The notes under the pieces were generated by a model. The model was not told where the DNA came from and did not search any database. It saw nothing but the letters and a program-made list of their open reading frames with translations. Both the position numbers and the translations under genes were made by a program. 64,000 bases of DNA from Trifolium pratense (Eukaryota > Streptophyta > Magnoliopsida > Fabales > Fabaceae): the NCBI RefSeq assembly GCF_020283565.1, contig NC_060061.1:14297362-14361361 (forward strand). The letters run 5' to 3'. Shown here piece after piece: positions 12,198 to 22,678 of this stretch. Positions within the stretch are counted from its first letter, which is position 1. The number at the start of each line of letters is the position of its first letter.

Positions 12198-13264
12198 TCG
12201 TTTTCATTTCCAAACTTTCCGTCCCGATCTTCGCGTAAACATTTTTGCACTTGGGGCCCACTAAAACTATGTTTCTTTCCTTCCTACTATCAATCCTCTC
12301 ACTTTCACTAGAAACAAACACAATGTAAGTTCTCACCGATCCTCTCACTTTCCTCTCTGATGTGTTTGGTAAAATTTGCGATTCAACTAGCTGGTAAATG
12401 TAAAATGACTTAAAAGGACAATCTTATGATTCACAATAAAATTTATATCATATTAATTTTTAAGATATTTTGAATTCAGTAATTTAAATTTATTAATTAA
12501 TATATCTTTTATATATTAAATTAGTTTTTATTTGCTAAAATTTATTTTATTTTAATTTTAATATTTATACTCTAGAATTTATTATTTTGGAATATATTAA
12601 TTAAGGTATGTTCGTGATTTCAACTTTAAAAACATCATCTTAGAAGTCCCACGACAAAACAGCTCAAAACTACACTTGAAGTATCCAGAAAATCATACAT
12701 AAAATGTCAAAATTGTTGCTAGGTGGAAATTTTTTTGCTTTGACAACGGTATCAAATTAGGAGATAGGATTCTAGTTCAATTCAATCGTCTTGATCCAAA
12801 TGTCGGTCAGGTTTTCAAGGTTATAACTTAATTTCAAAGTGCTTTCTTATGTGTACTACCTAAATGTTGAAGTTATCAGTTCCAATTTTCCGTTTACATT
12901 GTTCAATAATTAGACAACTAAAAGTTGTAAATCAGTACAACTTTCATCAGTTCAACTTTTATCTGTTTATTGAAGTCTAAGTTGTGGACAAATGGTTTCT
13001 AATTATATGTTGATCAACAATGTTGTGCGCATGTAACTTTCATTTCATACCTAATTCCATATTATGTAACCAAATGAATGATTCTTATTTTTACTTTATA
13101 TTGACATTGATTTGTGTCCATGACGTAATTTGTATTGATATGTTACAATACTTTTTTTGTTATTCATATTTTAAATAATCATATTACATAATGAATTCAT
13201 CAATATCTAATTTCATTGATTTTTTAATGTCAACTTATCAAAGTCTAACATAAAATAAATAACC
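12198..13264. other. Intergenic, no gene seen
   Basis: AT-rich DNA without a convincing open frame. It may be the body of the decayed Helitron-like element that ends at 13294. Confidence 0.35.
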
Positions 13265-13294
13265 TGTAACGTTATGGCACGGGTCTATTACTAG
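13265..13294 (+). mobile_element. Degenerate Helitron-like 3' end
   Basis: An imperfect hairpin (ACCTGT paired with ACGGGT around AACGTT) is followed by CTATTA, CTAG and T, the same architecture as at 11541-11568 but decayed. Confidence 0.4.
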
Positions 13295-13649
13295 TTGTTA
13301 TGAAAAGGTTAACCGTAGCAATACGTAGAAATGGTAGAGCAAAGCTACATTTATTTTATTTTTTTTGACAAAAAAGCTACCATTATTATAATTATAATAA
13401 TTATTTATAATCAAACGAAACAACATTTTTTCTTATATACAAAACGAATCAACTTTGTATAAAACAAAAAATTTAACTCAACAACTTTTTTTTCTTATAC
13501 AAATTAACGTAACAACATGTGTTGTTTATGTGTTTGGTCTTAAAAACACAAAACTTGTTTACGAGTAGCTTGCAACACGCCAAGCCCATAGCCTCAATCA
13601 GACTCCATTACATCAAAAAAAATATGGATAAAAAGGGTTTTAGTTAAAA

Positions 13650-13815
13650 TAATAGTTCGTTCGGTGATGATTGACGCTGAACTTGGTAGGGAGGACCACT
13701 GTTCGATCCCCGCAACTGCATTTGGGAAGGGACTGGAACCACTTGATGTCAGAACTCGCCCCTAACTCTGGACTACTAGGGCCCCCTTCCCATAGGGATC
13801 AGAAGGTGGAAAAAA
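13650..13815 (+). mobile_element. tRNA-derived SINE-like copy
   Basis: A region resembling an RNA polymerase III A box (gctgaacttggtag) is followed about 25 bases later by a B box (gttcgatcccc). The distinctive tail ggaaccacttgatgtcagaac is shared with a second partial copy at 58672-58770. The 3' end runs into an A-rich stretch. Confidence 0.5.
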
Positions 13816-14297
13816 AATAGAAGAAAAAAGTATAAGCTCATAAGCTACTTGAAATAGCGTCTGGAAAATAAGTTATAAATCTGTAAAATAAACTATAAGT
13901 TCTTCCTGGAAAGACTTATACCAAAGTGTGTTTGTCGTTTAGATAATTTAAGGTTATATTTTGTCTATTATACACATTATCAAATACTCTTATCTTTTTC
14001 AATAAAACTAATTAATGCTATATATTTAAAAAAATTACAGTTTTTTTCTTGGAAAGAGAAAGTGTGTGCAAAAAAAATGGAATTTATTGATGAATTAAAA
14101 TATGGGTATAATAGGAAGATAAGGTGCAAAAATATATTTTCTTAATTTATTTTTTATTTTTCTAAAATGACAAAGAAAAAGAAACCGAGGGAGTATATAC
14201 AACCAAACGTTTTTATTATATAATAAATTTTATTGACCGTAATTATGTTTTTTTGACCTTATAGGAAAAAGCAATACACATTAACTTCTCTTGTTAC

Positions 14298-14305
14298 TAT
14301 AAATA
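14298..14305 (+). promoter_or_regulatory. TATA box of the defensin-like gene
   Basis: TATAAATA lies about 41 bases before the ATG, leaving room for only a very short 5' UTR, as is common for small secreted peptide genes. The assignment rests on position and sequence only. Confidence 0.5.
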
Positions 14306-14345
14306 GCCTATTCTAACAACTTAATTCTCAACCTATCAAAGTATA

Positions 14346-15121
14346 ATGGCAATCCACATCAATCTTCTATGTTTTACCATTGCAATTATGTGTCTTGCTT
14401 CAGTGATATTTGTTGGTAATAAATCAATTCTTTCACTAAATTTTGTTATGTTGTCAATGAAATGTCTTGTAGTCGAAGAATTTGATAACGGTGTTTTAGA
14501 TTATTATAAGTTCGTTTTTTCGAAACATCTTTTTAAGAAAAATTATATCATCATATGTTTGAAATGACAATGTCTTGTACATTAGAAAATATTTATAATA
14601 ACTTTTAATTGAATGTAACATAAGTTGAATTCACAAATCAAGAAAATTGTTTTATTTCGGGGAGTTGTCTAAATAAGTCGTTTTATTATATTGCTCTGCT
14701 TATTGTAGAACAAGGGGCTACATTTTGGTGGCAATTGTTTTATAGACTCGGGCATTTGTTGATGTACACCAAATTTTGATGTGTTATAAATAAAATGTTT
14801 TGCAGTTGCAGAATTTGAGACCAGTAATATAAATTCTTATATTTTTGTTTTAAGTTGTGAGTTTTAGAAGCATTTTTGTTTTGAAAATTTCTATCATAGG
14901 TTTTAAATGACAATATCTTGTATATTAGATTATATTTATAAAATAACGTTTAATTGATTGTAGCAGAAGCGGATTTGACAAATTCAGGAACTTGCTTTGG
15001 TTCGGGGAGTTGTCCAGGAGAAACATATAGGTGTTCCCTTCAATGTAAAAGTATGGGCTATCGGTTTGGTGGTCACTGTGATCCAGGCACACCCTTTTGT
15101 TGTTGTACACCAAATATTTGA
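14346..15121 (+). CDS. Defensin-like secreted cysteine-rich peptide (DEFL), 75 aa
   Basis: Two exons: 14346-14415 and 14964-15121, phase-1 join at G|GTAATA and TTGTAG|CA. Exon 1 encodes a classic signal peptide (MAIHINLLCFTIAIMCLASV). Exon 2 encodes the mature peptide with eight cysteines, spaced C-x5-C-x6-C-x3-C-x10-C-x6-C-C-C. It includes the CSLQC (CxxxC) motif and a GGHC glycine-cysteine pair as in the defensin gamma-core. A leader exon plus one cysteine-rich exon is the standard layout of plant DEFL/LCR and nodule-specific NCR genes. Eight cysteines favours DEFL over NCR, which usually has four or six. The product is expected to be secreted; a defence or signalling role is inference. The intron contains decayed copies of exon 2 (see 14630-14850). 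A TATA box sits at 14298. Confidence 0.85.
14630..14850 (+). pseudogene. Decayed duplicate of the defensin-like exon 2
   Basis: Within the intron, 14636-14790 repeats phrases of exon 2 in the same order (aattgttttatttcggggagttgtc; ttgatgtacaccaaatttt) with stops and indels. The acceptor-proximal phrase (gcagaatttgagaccag near 14810; gtcgaagaatttgataacgg near 14470) also recurs. This points to tandem duplication of the exon with loss of all but the last copy. Confidence 0.6.
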
Positions 15122-15240
15122 GAGATTTATGTTTGATCATTGCACTTTTTGAAATGTTTGTACACATTAGTATACAAACACAATCTTTAAGATTTTAATA
15201 TTGTAATTTTAATTAAAAATAATATTATTATGTTTTTATA

Positions 15241-15287
<47 letters not shown>

Positions 15288-15645
15288 GGTTTTTATTTTT
15301 CATCAAATGTTATATTTTATCATTATTATAAAATTTAAGAGAGACAATGTGACAACACAGAAATAAAATTAGCAGAAAACTTAATAATGTCTATTATTAA
15401 AAATTGCAATAGAGAACACGTATATCAGGTAGGACTAGACCAAAACACAAAAAGGATCATATACAAATGCCTAGCTAAAAACCTTATCAAAAAAATCAAG
15501 TGGGATAAAACATGTTGAGAGCATAGAGTATGATATGTACAAAGCTAGAGTTTAGTGCAATATGAAAGAAAAAAAATACCGTCCATGTCTATAATTATAG
15601 CGGTGTAACATTCGAGTAATGTTACACTGCTTAATAAAGTTTTAA
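15122..15645. other. 3' flank of the defensin-like gene with a (TA)n tract
   Basis: Pure TA repeat at about 15245-15284; the rest is AT-rich with no gene seen. Confidence 0.6.
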
Positions 15646-16159
15646 TCAGTGGCGGAATCAAAAAATAAAATTTGGGGGGTGGCTAAAAAAAATTATAATA
15701 TATAAATTAAATAAAAAAAATTATATTTCATTAAACAAAAATAGTAATAAAAAACACAAATTCGAGCATAAAAAAAAATTAAATTGCATATCCTAAATAA
15801 TATTTGATGTGTGTCAGGTGACTTGAAATTATCAATGATTTACTTTAAATTGATACTTACACAAAGTTAATCCTCAAAAAATTATATGTTTTATCAAATT
15901 ACACGTATATACTTAAAAGATAATTATTATTTTTAATTGAAAATAGTTGTGCTATTTTATAAAAAAAATAAATAGGAATTATACATTGTTTTTATTGATA
16001 TATATATCTATAAAAATCAACATTTTATGAAAATAGTGTTATTAGTTCAGTGACTTGAGAAAATATTTTGGTTGTCAAGTATGCGGGTTCAAATCTTGGG
16101 TATTGACGATGATTGTTTTTTAAGAAAATAGAATCAAAAGTTGTGAATTCTTGTGTGCA

Positions 16160-16195
<36 letters not shown>

Positions 16196-16400
16196 ACATA
16201 GGTTAAATTTTATATAAATACCAAGAGTATTAAAGTAATTTCTCATTTTTAACGAATACAAGTTTTACAAAATCCACTTGGGTCGAAAGTTTATATCATA
16301 TAGATGAATGATGTATGTTAAATTTTACAAAAATCTAAAATCATTTGATATGTTTGTTGTGAATTCTACGAAACCACACCAATAAATTCTTTAGTGTGTA
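15646..16400. repeat. Repeat remnants: hAT-type end, SINE-like piece, (TA)n and a foldback arm
   Basis: At 15646 cagtggcggaatcaaaaaat matches the start of the hAT MITE at 28531, but no second end is visible. At 16040-16100 a tRNA-like stretch ends in gggttcaaatcttggg, resembling a pol III B box. A TA tract spans 16163-16191. The stretch 16250-16370 is related to one arm of the foldback element at 5820-6203. No gene is seen. Confidence 0.45.
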
Positions 16401-19400
16401 CTAGTACAAATATGACATATTACACAAGTAGTTTACATCTGACGAGCATATGTCAGATGTAAAACGTTATATGGAGTAGTCTTTTCATCTGGTTTCAATA
16501 TCCACAGAAGTGAAAAATATATAAACAAGACTTTTTACATCTGATTTCAATGTACCAGAAGCATAACTTAACGCGGTGACAATCTTGTAATTATGATGAA
16601 AATTATATAAAATATATATATCTGACCATATTTAGCCACAGATGTAAAAAGTCAGGTTGAATAAAAAAAAAAAAAAATTTTGGAACCAATAAGTGAATGA
16701 GGTAGATAGACTTCTCTCCGCTCTCACTATTGTCCTCCTTTCTCCGGCCTCTACTCTCACGAATCGAAGCTTGTCTTTCTCTTTCACTATTGTCAAACCT
16801 TCATCGATTCAGGTACTCTTCTTTCTTTTTTATTCCTTTTTAAATATTTTTTTTTCTTTCTGTATATTCATTAATTCTGGAATACTTGTAGAACTATTTC
16901 TAGTAATGTTGCTCTTTTACGGGATTCCTTCTTCTTCTTTTTTCTGCTTGTTTCTACTGTTTCTACTTGATTCCAGATTCAGTTAATTTACAAGTATGTG
17001 GAATTCAGTCCTGTCCTTCTAACTTTTGTAATTTTCTTTTTAGTTTATTAGTTTAGTAGCAATCTATATGAACTGTAATTGATGATGAGATATAGGAATG
17101 CTAGAGTGGATGAGATGGTTGCAAATTTACACCAAGAAAAACATGAGAAGATTTCACAAAAGATAAACTAAATTGCATTTTAGGTCTCTCAAATGTTCTA
17201 AGCAGTAAAATTTTCAGTTTTAGTTGAAAATTATGTCTTTGTATTTTATTGTTCAGTTTACTCACAAATGTTTATGACTTGGCAAACGGTTTATATACAT
17301 AGCATGACACTTTACTGAGTTGAGATCTCAATGGACCTATAAGTGACTTTTAGTCTATTTAAAATAGCATGAAACTTTACTGAGTTGGGATCTCAATATG
17401 AAATAACACATTTAAATAAATTAAAAACATTAGTGGATCCATGAAGATTATTTTGTTAATTAGTAAAAACATGTATGTAAATTGCTGGTCACATCACTAC
17501 TTTCTACAGGTAAATTGGATGCCAGAACAACATAAGGACCTAAACTTTCGATATAAATTGATCATTTTCATTACAGGATTTCATTACATGATACACTTAC
17601 AATTAAGTTACTTAAAAAAGTTGTTTAATTATGTTAAGCATATGATTCACCTATGGGTAGTAGATTCTATATTCATTACAAATTGTGAATGAAAATGAAC
17701 ATAAATGCTCCTGGGTTCTATGTATTTGTTCCTATTTACTCTAGTCTTTAGAACATTGATAGAATAGTAGAATATCCTATTTTCTATTCTAACAGTTATT
17801 GTTTTTGGGGGGTGGGAGTCAGAAGTTCAGCCATGGAGTGGAGTTTGTTCTTTTGTTATCATTTAATGCGGGTGCCTTAGATAACCAAGTGGAACATGCA
17901 TTGGTGTCTCTAGCAACGGTGATGCTGGAATCTCCTTCCTTGATTGTACAATGTACACAAGGTATGTTTTCAGTTTGACTAACACTTATTCAGATGTTGC
18001 CTTGTTAGCCATTTTGTTACTGGATCTTTTAGCATAATCAGTTGTCATATAATTCTAGCTAATATCAGAATAATCAGTTGTCATATAATTCTACCTATTC
18101 TCTTTATCTCAGTTTTCCATTTCTTGTTTTTCTTTTGTTTTGCCTGGAATGATTGTGAAAGTTACTGTGGCCTGTGGGTAATGGTTTCCCTTTGAATGTA
18201 CTCTCTTGTTACTTTAATAATTGGCCAAATTATGTATATGTTGAACTAGTAAATTAAATTAGAAAACTGGTTAGTGGTAGTGGAGATTTTTGGTTCCTTT
18301 ACTGCATTTCCCTTTATGCATAGTTGCAAATATTAGTATAATCGAGTTACATGTAACACATTTTGTTGGATCTGTTACTTGAAAAAGTGAGTTTCAAACG
18401 CTGTTTATATCAGTATTTCTTCCACTCATTTTATCAAATTGTTAGTTGTAGCATATCAATATTGAAATCAAATCCTGCAAACTCAAATCTTGCAAAGTTT
18501 TCATGCGGAAGTTTTCTTTTGGTTGATTCTGCATCATGGTTCATTTTCATGTGATATGGTTTTTATTGTGATACAATAATCATATAACTTTGTTCTGGAA
18601 GTCATGTATCTTTGTCGTGTCTGCTTCCTTTAACATGTTTCTTGTCCTTTACCATCTTTAGATATGCACAAACTACGCCTTGTCAACACCTGACCTGAAG
18701 CCAGAATGCAGGGTACTTCGCATTTTCAGACGCAAAAATAACGACTTTTGTGGATTCACTGTAATATATTTAAGTAAAAATTAACTGATTGAGCTGATGA
18801 AAATCAATTCTTGTCCTTTCACTTTCACATATCTAGTGCTATTGAGCTGATTGATTTTGGTAGTACTGCATTTGATAGTTGATTCATTTCAATAGAGTAC
18901 ACTAAATTTATGCAGTTATATCTATTAAATATATTTTGTTGACAATATGCAGCATAGCAAGGGATCAGAAAATATTTCAAACGGGGTTCATAACTAAGAT
19001 GGCCAAGGAGCTATTTCAAGGGAGAGCATACATGCATTGGAGAAGCTTAGTCATCTAAACTAGGTTGGTTTAGTTGTGTTTCCCTATTAGTAGTTATTGG
19101 GCTTGATCTTAATAAATAAAATTCAATATATGATCAAGAGCATGTGTTCCAATTTTCTAGTTCAATATATATGATCAAGAGCATGTGTTGAAATTTGTGG
19201 TATTGCAATGCTTGTGTTTGTGTTTTATGTAATGCATATGTGTGTGTGTGTGTTTGAACAACTTTTTGTATGTTCTCTTCTATTTTTGAGCAGGTTATCG
19301 GAAGACCTAAGGTTGAGTTAATGTTTGAGGCTCAAAAGCTACCAACAGAAGAAGAAATAATAGAAGAGTTCACATATCCCTTGCTTAACTAAAAGTAATA

Positions 19401-20088
19401 GGTAACTTATTGCAAGAGTGATTGTTTATACTTCCAGTTACCATGACATTGTTCCTCTTTGTATATGTTCCTTAGTCGACTCTAAATAGTTTTAAATGAA
19501 TTTTCATTTGGAATTTGTATGTTGCAGTCGAATTGGCTTCTAGTGGGTTTGTTTCTAATTTTGTATGCTTGTAGTATATGTCTAAGGTTTGTAGAAGGAA
19601 TAATTGTTTCTAAGTGAGTAAGATTTATACAAGATTTTATTTTTTTAGATTATTCCCTTGAAATTCTTTTATTAATGTGTTGATGGATTTATTTGGTCTT
19701 GATTGTTGGTGAACTTTAAGCTTGGTTATAGAAGGAAAACTTAATTAATGAACACATATGTTTTAAATGACTAATGTTATACAAGGATGCCTCGTATAAT
19801 GGGTTCAGCTTCCAAAAAAAAAAACGCAGGATTTAAAAAAAAATGAAGATTTCAAAAAAAAAAAAAAGGATTTTTTTTATTTAAAAAAAGTGAAGATTTC
19901 ACATCTGTGGAAAGTTTAGGAAGATGTGAAAAGATGTACATTTTACATCTGGCGTAAGTCAGATGTAAAATCTGGCGTAAGTCAGATGTAAAAAGCATAA
20001 ACTTACTACATCTTGTACGTCTACATCTGACCGGGTTCAGATGTAAAATGGGGTTTTGGCCAGATGTAAAAAGTGTTTTCTGTACTAG
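16401..20088. mobile_element. 3.7-kb TIR element with subterminal ACATCTG repeats (CACTA-like?)
   Basis: The outer ends match as a short inverted repeat (CTAGTACA at 16401; TGTACTAG ending at 20088). Just inside both ends are many copies of TTTTACATCTG and CAGATGTAAAA in both orientations: 16434-16650 on the left, 19880-20075 on the right. Clustered subterminal repeats are characteristic of CACTA elements, but a clean CACTA terminus and 3-bp target duplication are not visible, so the superfamily is uncertain. No transposase frame is seen, so the element would be non-autonomous. The interior carries gene-like fragments. Confidence 0.55.
16690..19395 (+). pseudogene. Gene-like fragments captured inside the TIR element
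   Basis: The plus strand carries possible exon-like pieces between plausible splice sites. Near 16695-16815 there is a UTR-like piece rich in ctc. Near 17870-17960 it reads GALDNQVEHALVSLATVMLE and ends CACAAG|GTATG. Near 18661-18775 an open stretch includes ICTNYALSTPDLKPECR. At 19295-19390, after TTTTGAGCAG, it reads VIGRPKVELMFEAQKLPTEE and ends at TAA. I recognise no family and cannot join them into one frame. Short direct duplications occur near 17300/17370, 18040/18070 and 19120/19160. The best reading is a Pack-type capture or a chimeric transcript. Confidence 0.35.
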
Positions 20089-20099
20089 CAAACAAATAA

Positions 20100-20388
20100 G
20101 CAATCAAACTTAATGAATGAGCAATAATCACAAAAGTTTTAAAATTGGTTTGAATAAAAAAACCGGTTTAAAATTGGTTTGAGTAAAAAAAACCGGTTTA
20201 AAATTGGTTCAAGTGAATAATCCGATTTTTATTACAAACCGGTTATGAATTGGTTTCAAACTGGTTATGAACCATATCCAAATTGGTTTTATAAAATAAC
20301 CGGTTTGTCATGAAATGATTTTGGATCTAAACCAAAACCAAAAATTAGGTGTGGTGTGGTGTGGTTTCCAAACCATGCACACCCCTAG
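20100..20388. repeat. Degenerate element rich in AACCGGTT motifs with a hAT-like end
   Basis: The motif AACCGGTT with flanking ttaaaattggtt recurs many times, and the stretch closes with ccatgcacacccctag, which resembles the terminus of some plant hAT elements (TAGGGGTGTGCATGG on the other strand). The opposite end was not found. Confidence 0.4.
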
Positions 20389-20399
20389 CTAAAACAAGT

Positions 20400-20712
20400 A
20401 AAAGCGATAAAGAACACAGAGATTTGTTTACTTAGTTCAGTTAAAACAACCTACTCTTGGGAGAGAAACTCTCTGGCCCACTATCGAACTTGTTCTTGAT
20501 TACAATGAGATTTAATAAGTTGCAAGAAATAAATTTTCCCAATTTCTACCTTTTTCCAAAATCTCTTCTCGTGACAAAGAGACTTCAATGATAAGTGTTT
20601 ACAAGGTGTTATGATCACTCCCCAACCCCTAGAAATTACCCAAGAGAAACCCTCTTATTCTAGACTTGATGTTGGATGCAAAACCCTTGCTTTCTCTCTC
20701 TTGCGGCTGCTG
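20400..20712. mobile_element. Probable copia-type LTR fragment
   Basis: Sequence such as aacacagagatttgtttac, ttagttcagttaaaacaacc and tactcttgggagagaaactc resembles the promoter-distal part of Ty1/copia LTRs, as does the related wording in the LTR at 26787-28454. No complete LTR is defined, and it abuts a TA tract. Confidence 0.3.

Positions 20713-20715
<3 letters not shown>

Positions 20716-20800
<85 letters not shown>
20716..20800. repeat. (TA)n microsatellite, about 85 bp
   Basis: Uninterrupted AT alternation. The long Tyr-Ile frames over it are artefacts of the repeat. Confidence 0.97.
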
Positions 20801-20802
<2 letters not shown>

Positions 20803-22094
20803 TTTGCTAATTTACGACCACATAAAAACATTAAGATGTAAATTAGCAATGTGCATTTTTTCACTTTGGACAAAAAACCCTTGACATTTTCTTATTTTAC
20901 ACTAGAAAATTGAGGGTTAATTGGGTAAATTTTATTAAATGTCGTACATCCATTTGCTAATTTACATCCACATAGGAAATAAAAAAAGACAACTTGATAC
21001 AATCCAAACACAAATATTCCGGAATTTTTTTTTTTTGAGTGTCAGTGGAATATTTTTCTTAGTGGTTTTAATCTCCTTTTCTTTTGAAGCACTGTATTTA
21101 ATCTATTATCAACCACTGATATTGTATTTTAGTTGATAATAAATTGTCCGTGGATTATTTTTCCTAGTGTCAACTTGATACAATTCAAACACTAAGAAAA
21201 TTATTTTAATTTACTTTTTAGATTATTTTTAGATTTTAATTCAGGGAAAAAAAGACCACTGATACTGTATTTAATTTTAAAAAATGCTAAACAGTGCTCC
21301 GGGGCACTCTTTAAGCATCTTAAATAGTAAGTTTTTGTTAAAATTTTATGAAAATGTGTGAAGTCAACGCCTCGAAAATTGAAATGTTCCACTTTTTGAG
21401 TAAATTATTTCTTCAAATAGAATGATTAAAGAGTGTCCGGGGGCACTGTTTAGCAAGAAGGTTTAATTTATTATTAAGAAAAATAATTTATTATAAGCCA
21501 CTATACTGTATTTATTATCAAGTTGTCATTGATTGGCAATTGGCATAAATTTATTTTTAACGAAACTCAAAAAAATTATTAAAAGTGTGTGATACATGTT
21601 TGTGTTCATATGACTTGTTTCATGTTTTTGAAAGGATTTGTTTCATGTTTAAAATTGTCCCTTTGAAACATTAAATGTGTTTATAAATAAATGGGTGTAA
21701 ATTAGCATGTTTGATGTACATCTATATCTATATATATAATTCCTAAATAGTTATCCTATAAGCTATCTAACCCTAATTCACTTAAACCAATGAAACTTTT
21801 CTATTTTGCCACATCAACCAATCTAATTATATAACTCTAATATTACATCACTTCCACTTGCAACCTTTTCATTTTTATATGCTTTTCCCATGTTTCATTT
21901 ATATGCACTATTTTAATTAATACTTATTATTTTTTTCCAACTAATCATTTAACTTTATAGCCGTATAATTCACAACTATTAGTTGCATATCAATGTAGGG
22001 ATATCAATGCACAAATAAGTTATGAAACGGCATATCATCATTGATATGCATATGAAAAGGCACGTCAATTATCTCATGTATATTGAAATATTCA
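20801..22094. other. Intergenic DNA, possible larger TIR element around a MITE
   Basis: The phrase tttgctaatttacatccaca near 20951 and the inverse gggtgtaaattagca near 21692 could be ends of one degenerate element; a third, tttgctaatttacgaccaca, lies near 20805. No gene is seen. Confidence 0.3.
21285..21455. mobile_element. Hairpin-ended MITE, 171 bp
   Basis: The left end TGCTAAACAGTGCTCCGGGG continues CACTCTTTAA; the right end is TTAAAGAGTGTCCGGGGGCA followed by CTGTTTAGCA. The two ends are inverted copies of each other, and each is itself close to a hairpin. Same family as 3236, 37737, 47035 and 58317. Confidence 0.75.
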
Positions 22095-22673
22095 TTCTCT
22101 TTGTTTCCTTAAACCTTCTACATATTGAACATCTTCAATTTTTGCAGAATCATTATATTACCTATAATACATTTTCCTTTTATTTGTGCAGTATTATTAT
22201 TACCAAACGTAACTGACCCTCCTTCTTTTCTGATGAAGGAGAGTAAACATCTTCTATCTCCTGTCATGTGTTTTGAACAACCACTGTCCAAAAACCAAGG
22301 CTTTTTCTTTGCACCTTGATAGTATCCCTGCGTTTTGAATTTTTCCTTTAGGTGCCCATAATGACTTGGGTCCTTGAGGGTTAGTTTTCACAATTTGTTT
22401 ATTTTTAAAATAATATTCCTTTTCAAGATGTCCAAAGTTTTTGCAAAAAGAACAATGTTTATTGTTTCTTTCTAAGTGACGATAACGTTTTGGTTCATAG
22501 TAAAAACGTTCATAACTTTCTATTTGATAGAAAATTGATTCATGATGACCATTTTTGTTACAAAATGAGCATCTCATCTTAAGTTCTCTATTTGCTGGCA
22601 AAAGAACATTTTCAAAAACCTAATGTTTTGAAAAGTTTCAGTTGATTTTATAAACCCAGTGAGATCATTTCTT
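22095..22673 (-). pseudogene. Copia gag C-terminus and protease start (continues 25372-26743)
   Basis: Resuming after the nested element, the frame reads ELRNDLTGFIKSTETFQNI, then paired Cys/His knuckle-like segments (CSFCKNFGHLEKEYY) and WAPKG. After a frameshift it reads WFLDSGCSKHMTGD, the retroviral-type aspartic protease active site (DSG), and then VTFGNNNTAQIKGK and VQYVEGL with further frame breaks. It fades out near 22095. Non-functional. Confidence 0.7.
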
Positions 22674-22678
22674 AGTTC

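Noticed and set aside
14185..14200. Half of a Stowaway MITE (gagggagtatata)
   Set aside because: Only one terminus-like motif and no partner CTCCCTC within reach upstream; not enough to call.
20611..20884. Three overlapping open frames rich in Tyr-Ile repeats
   Set aside because: They are translations of the pure (TA)n tract at 20716-20800 on both strands and are not genes.
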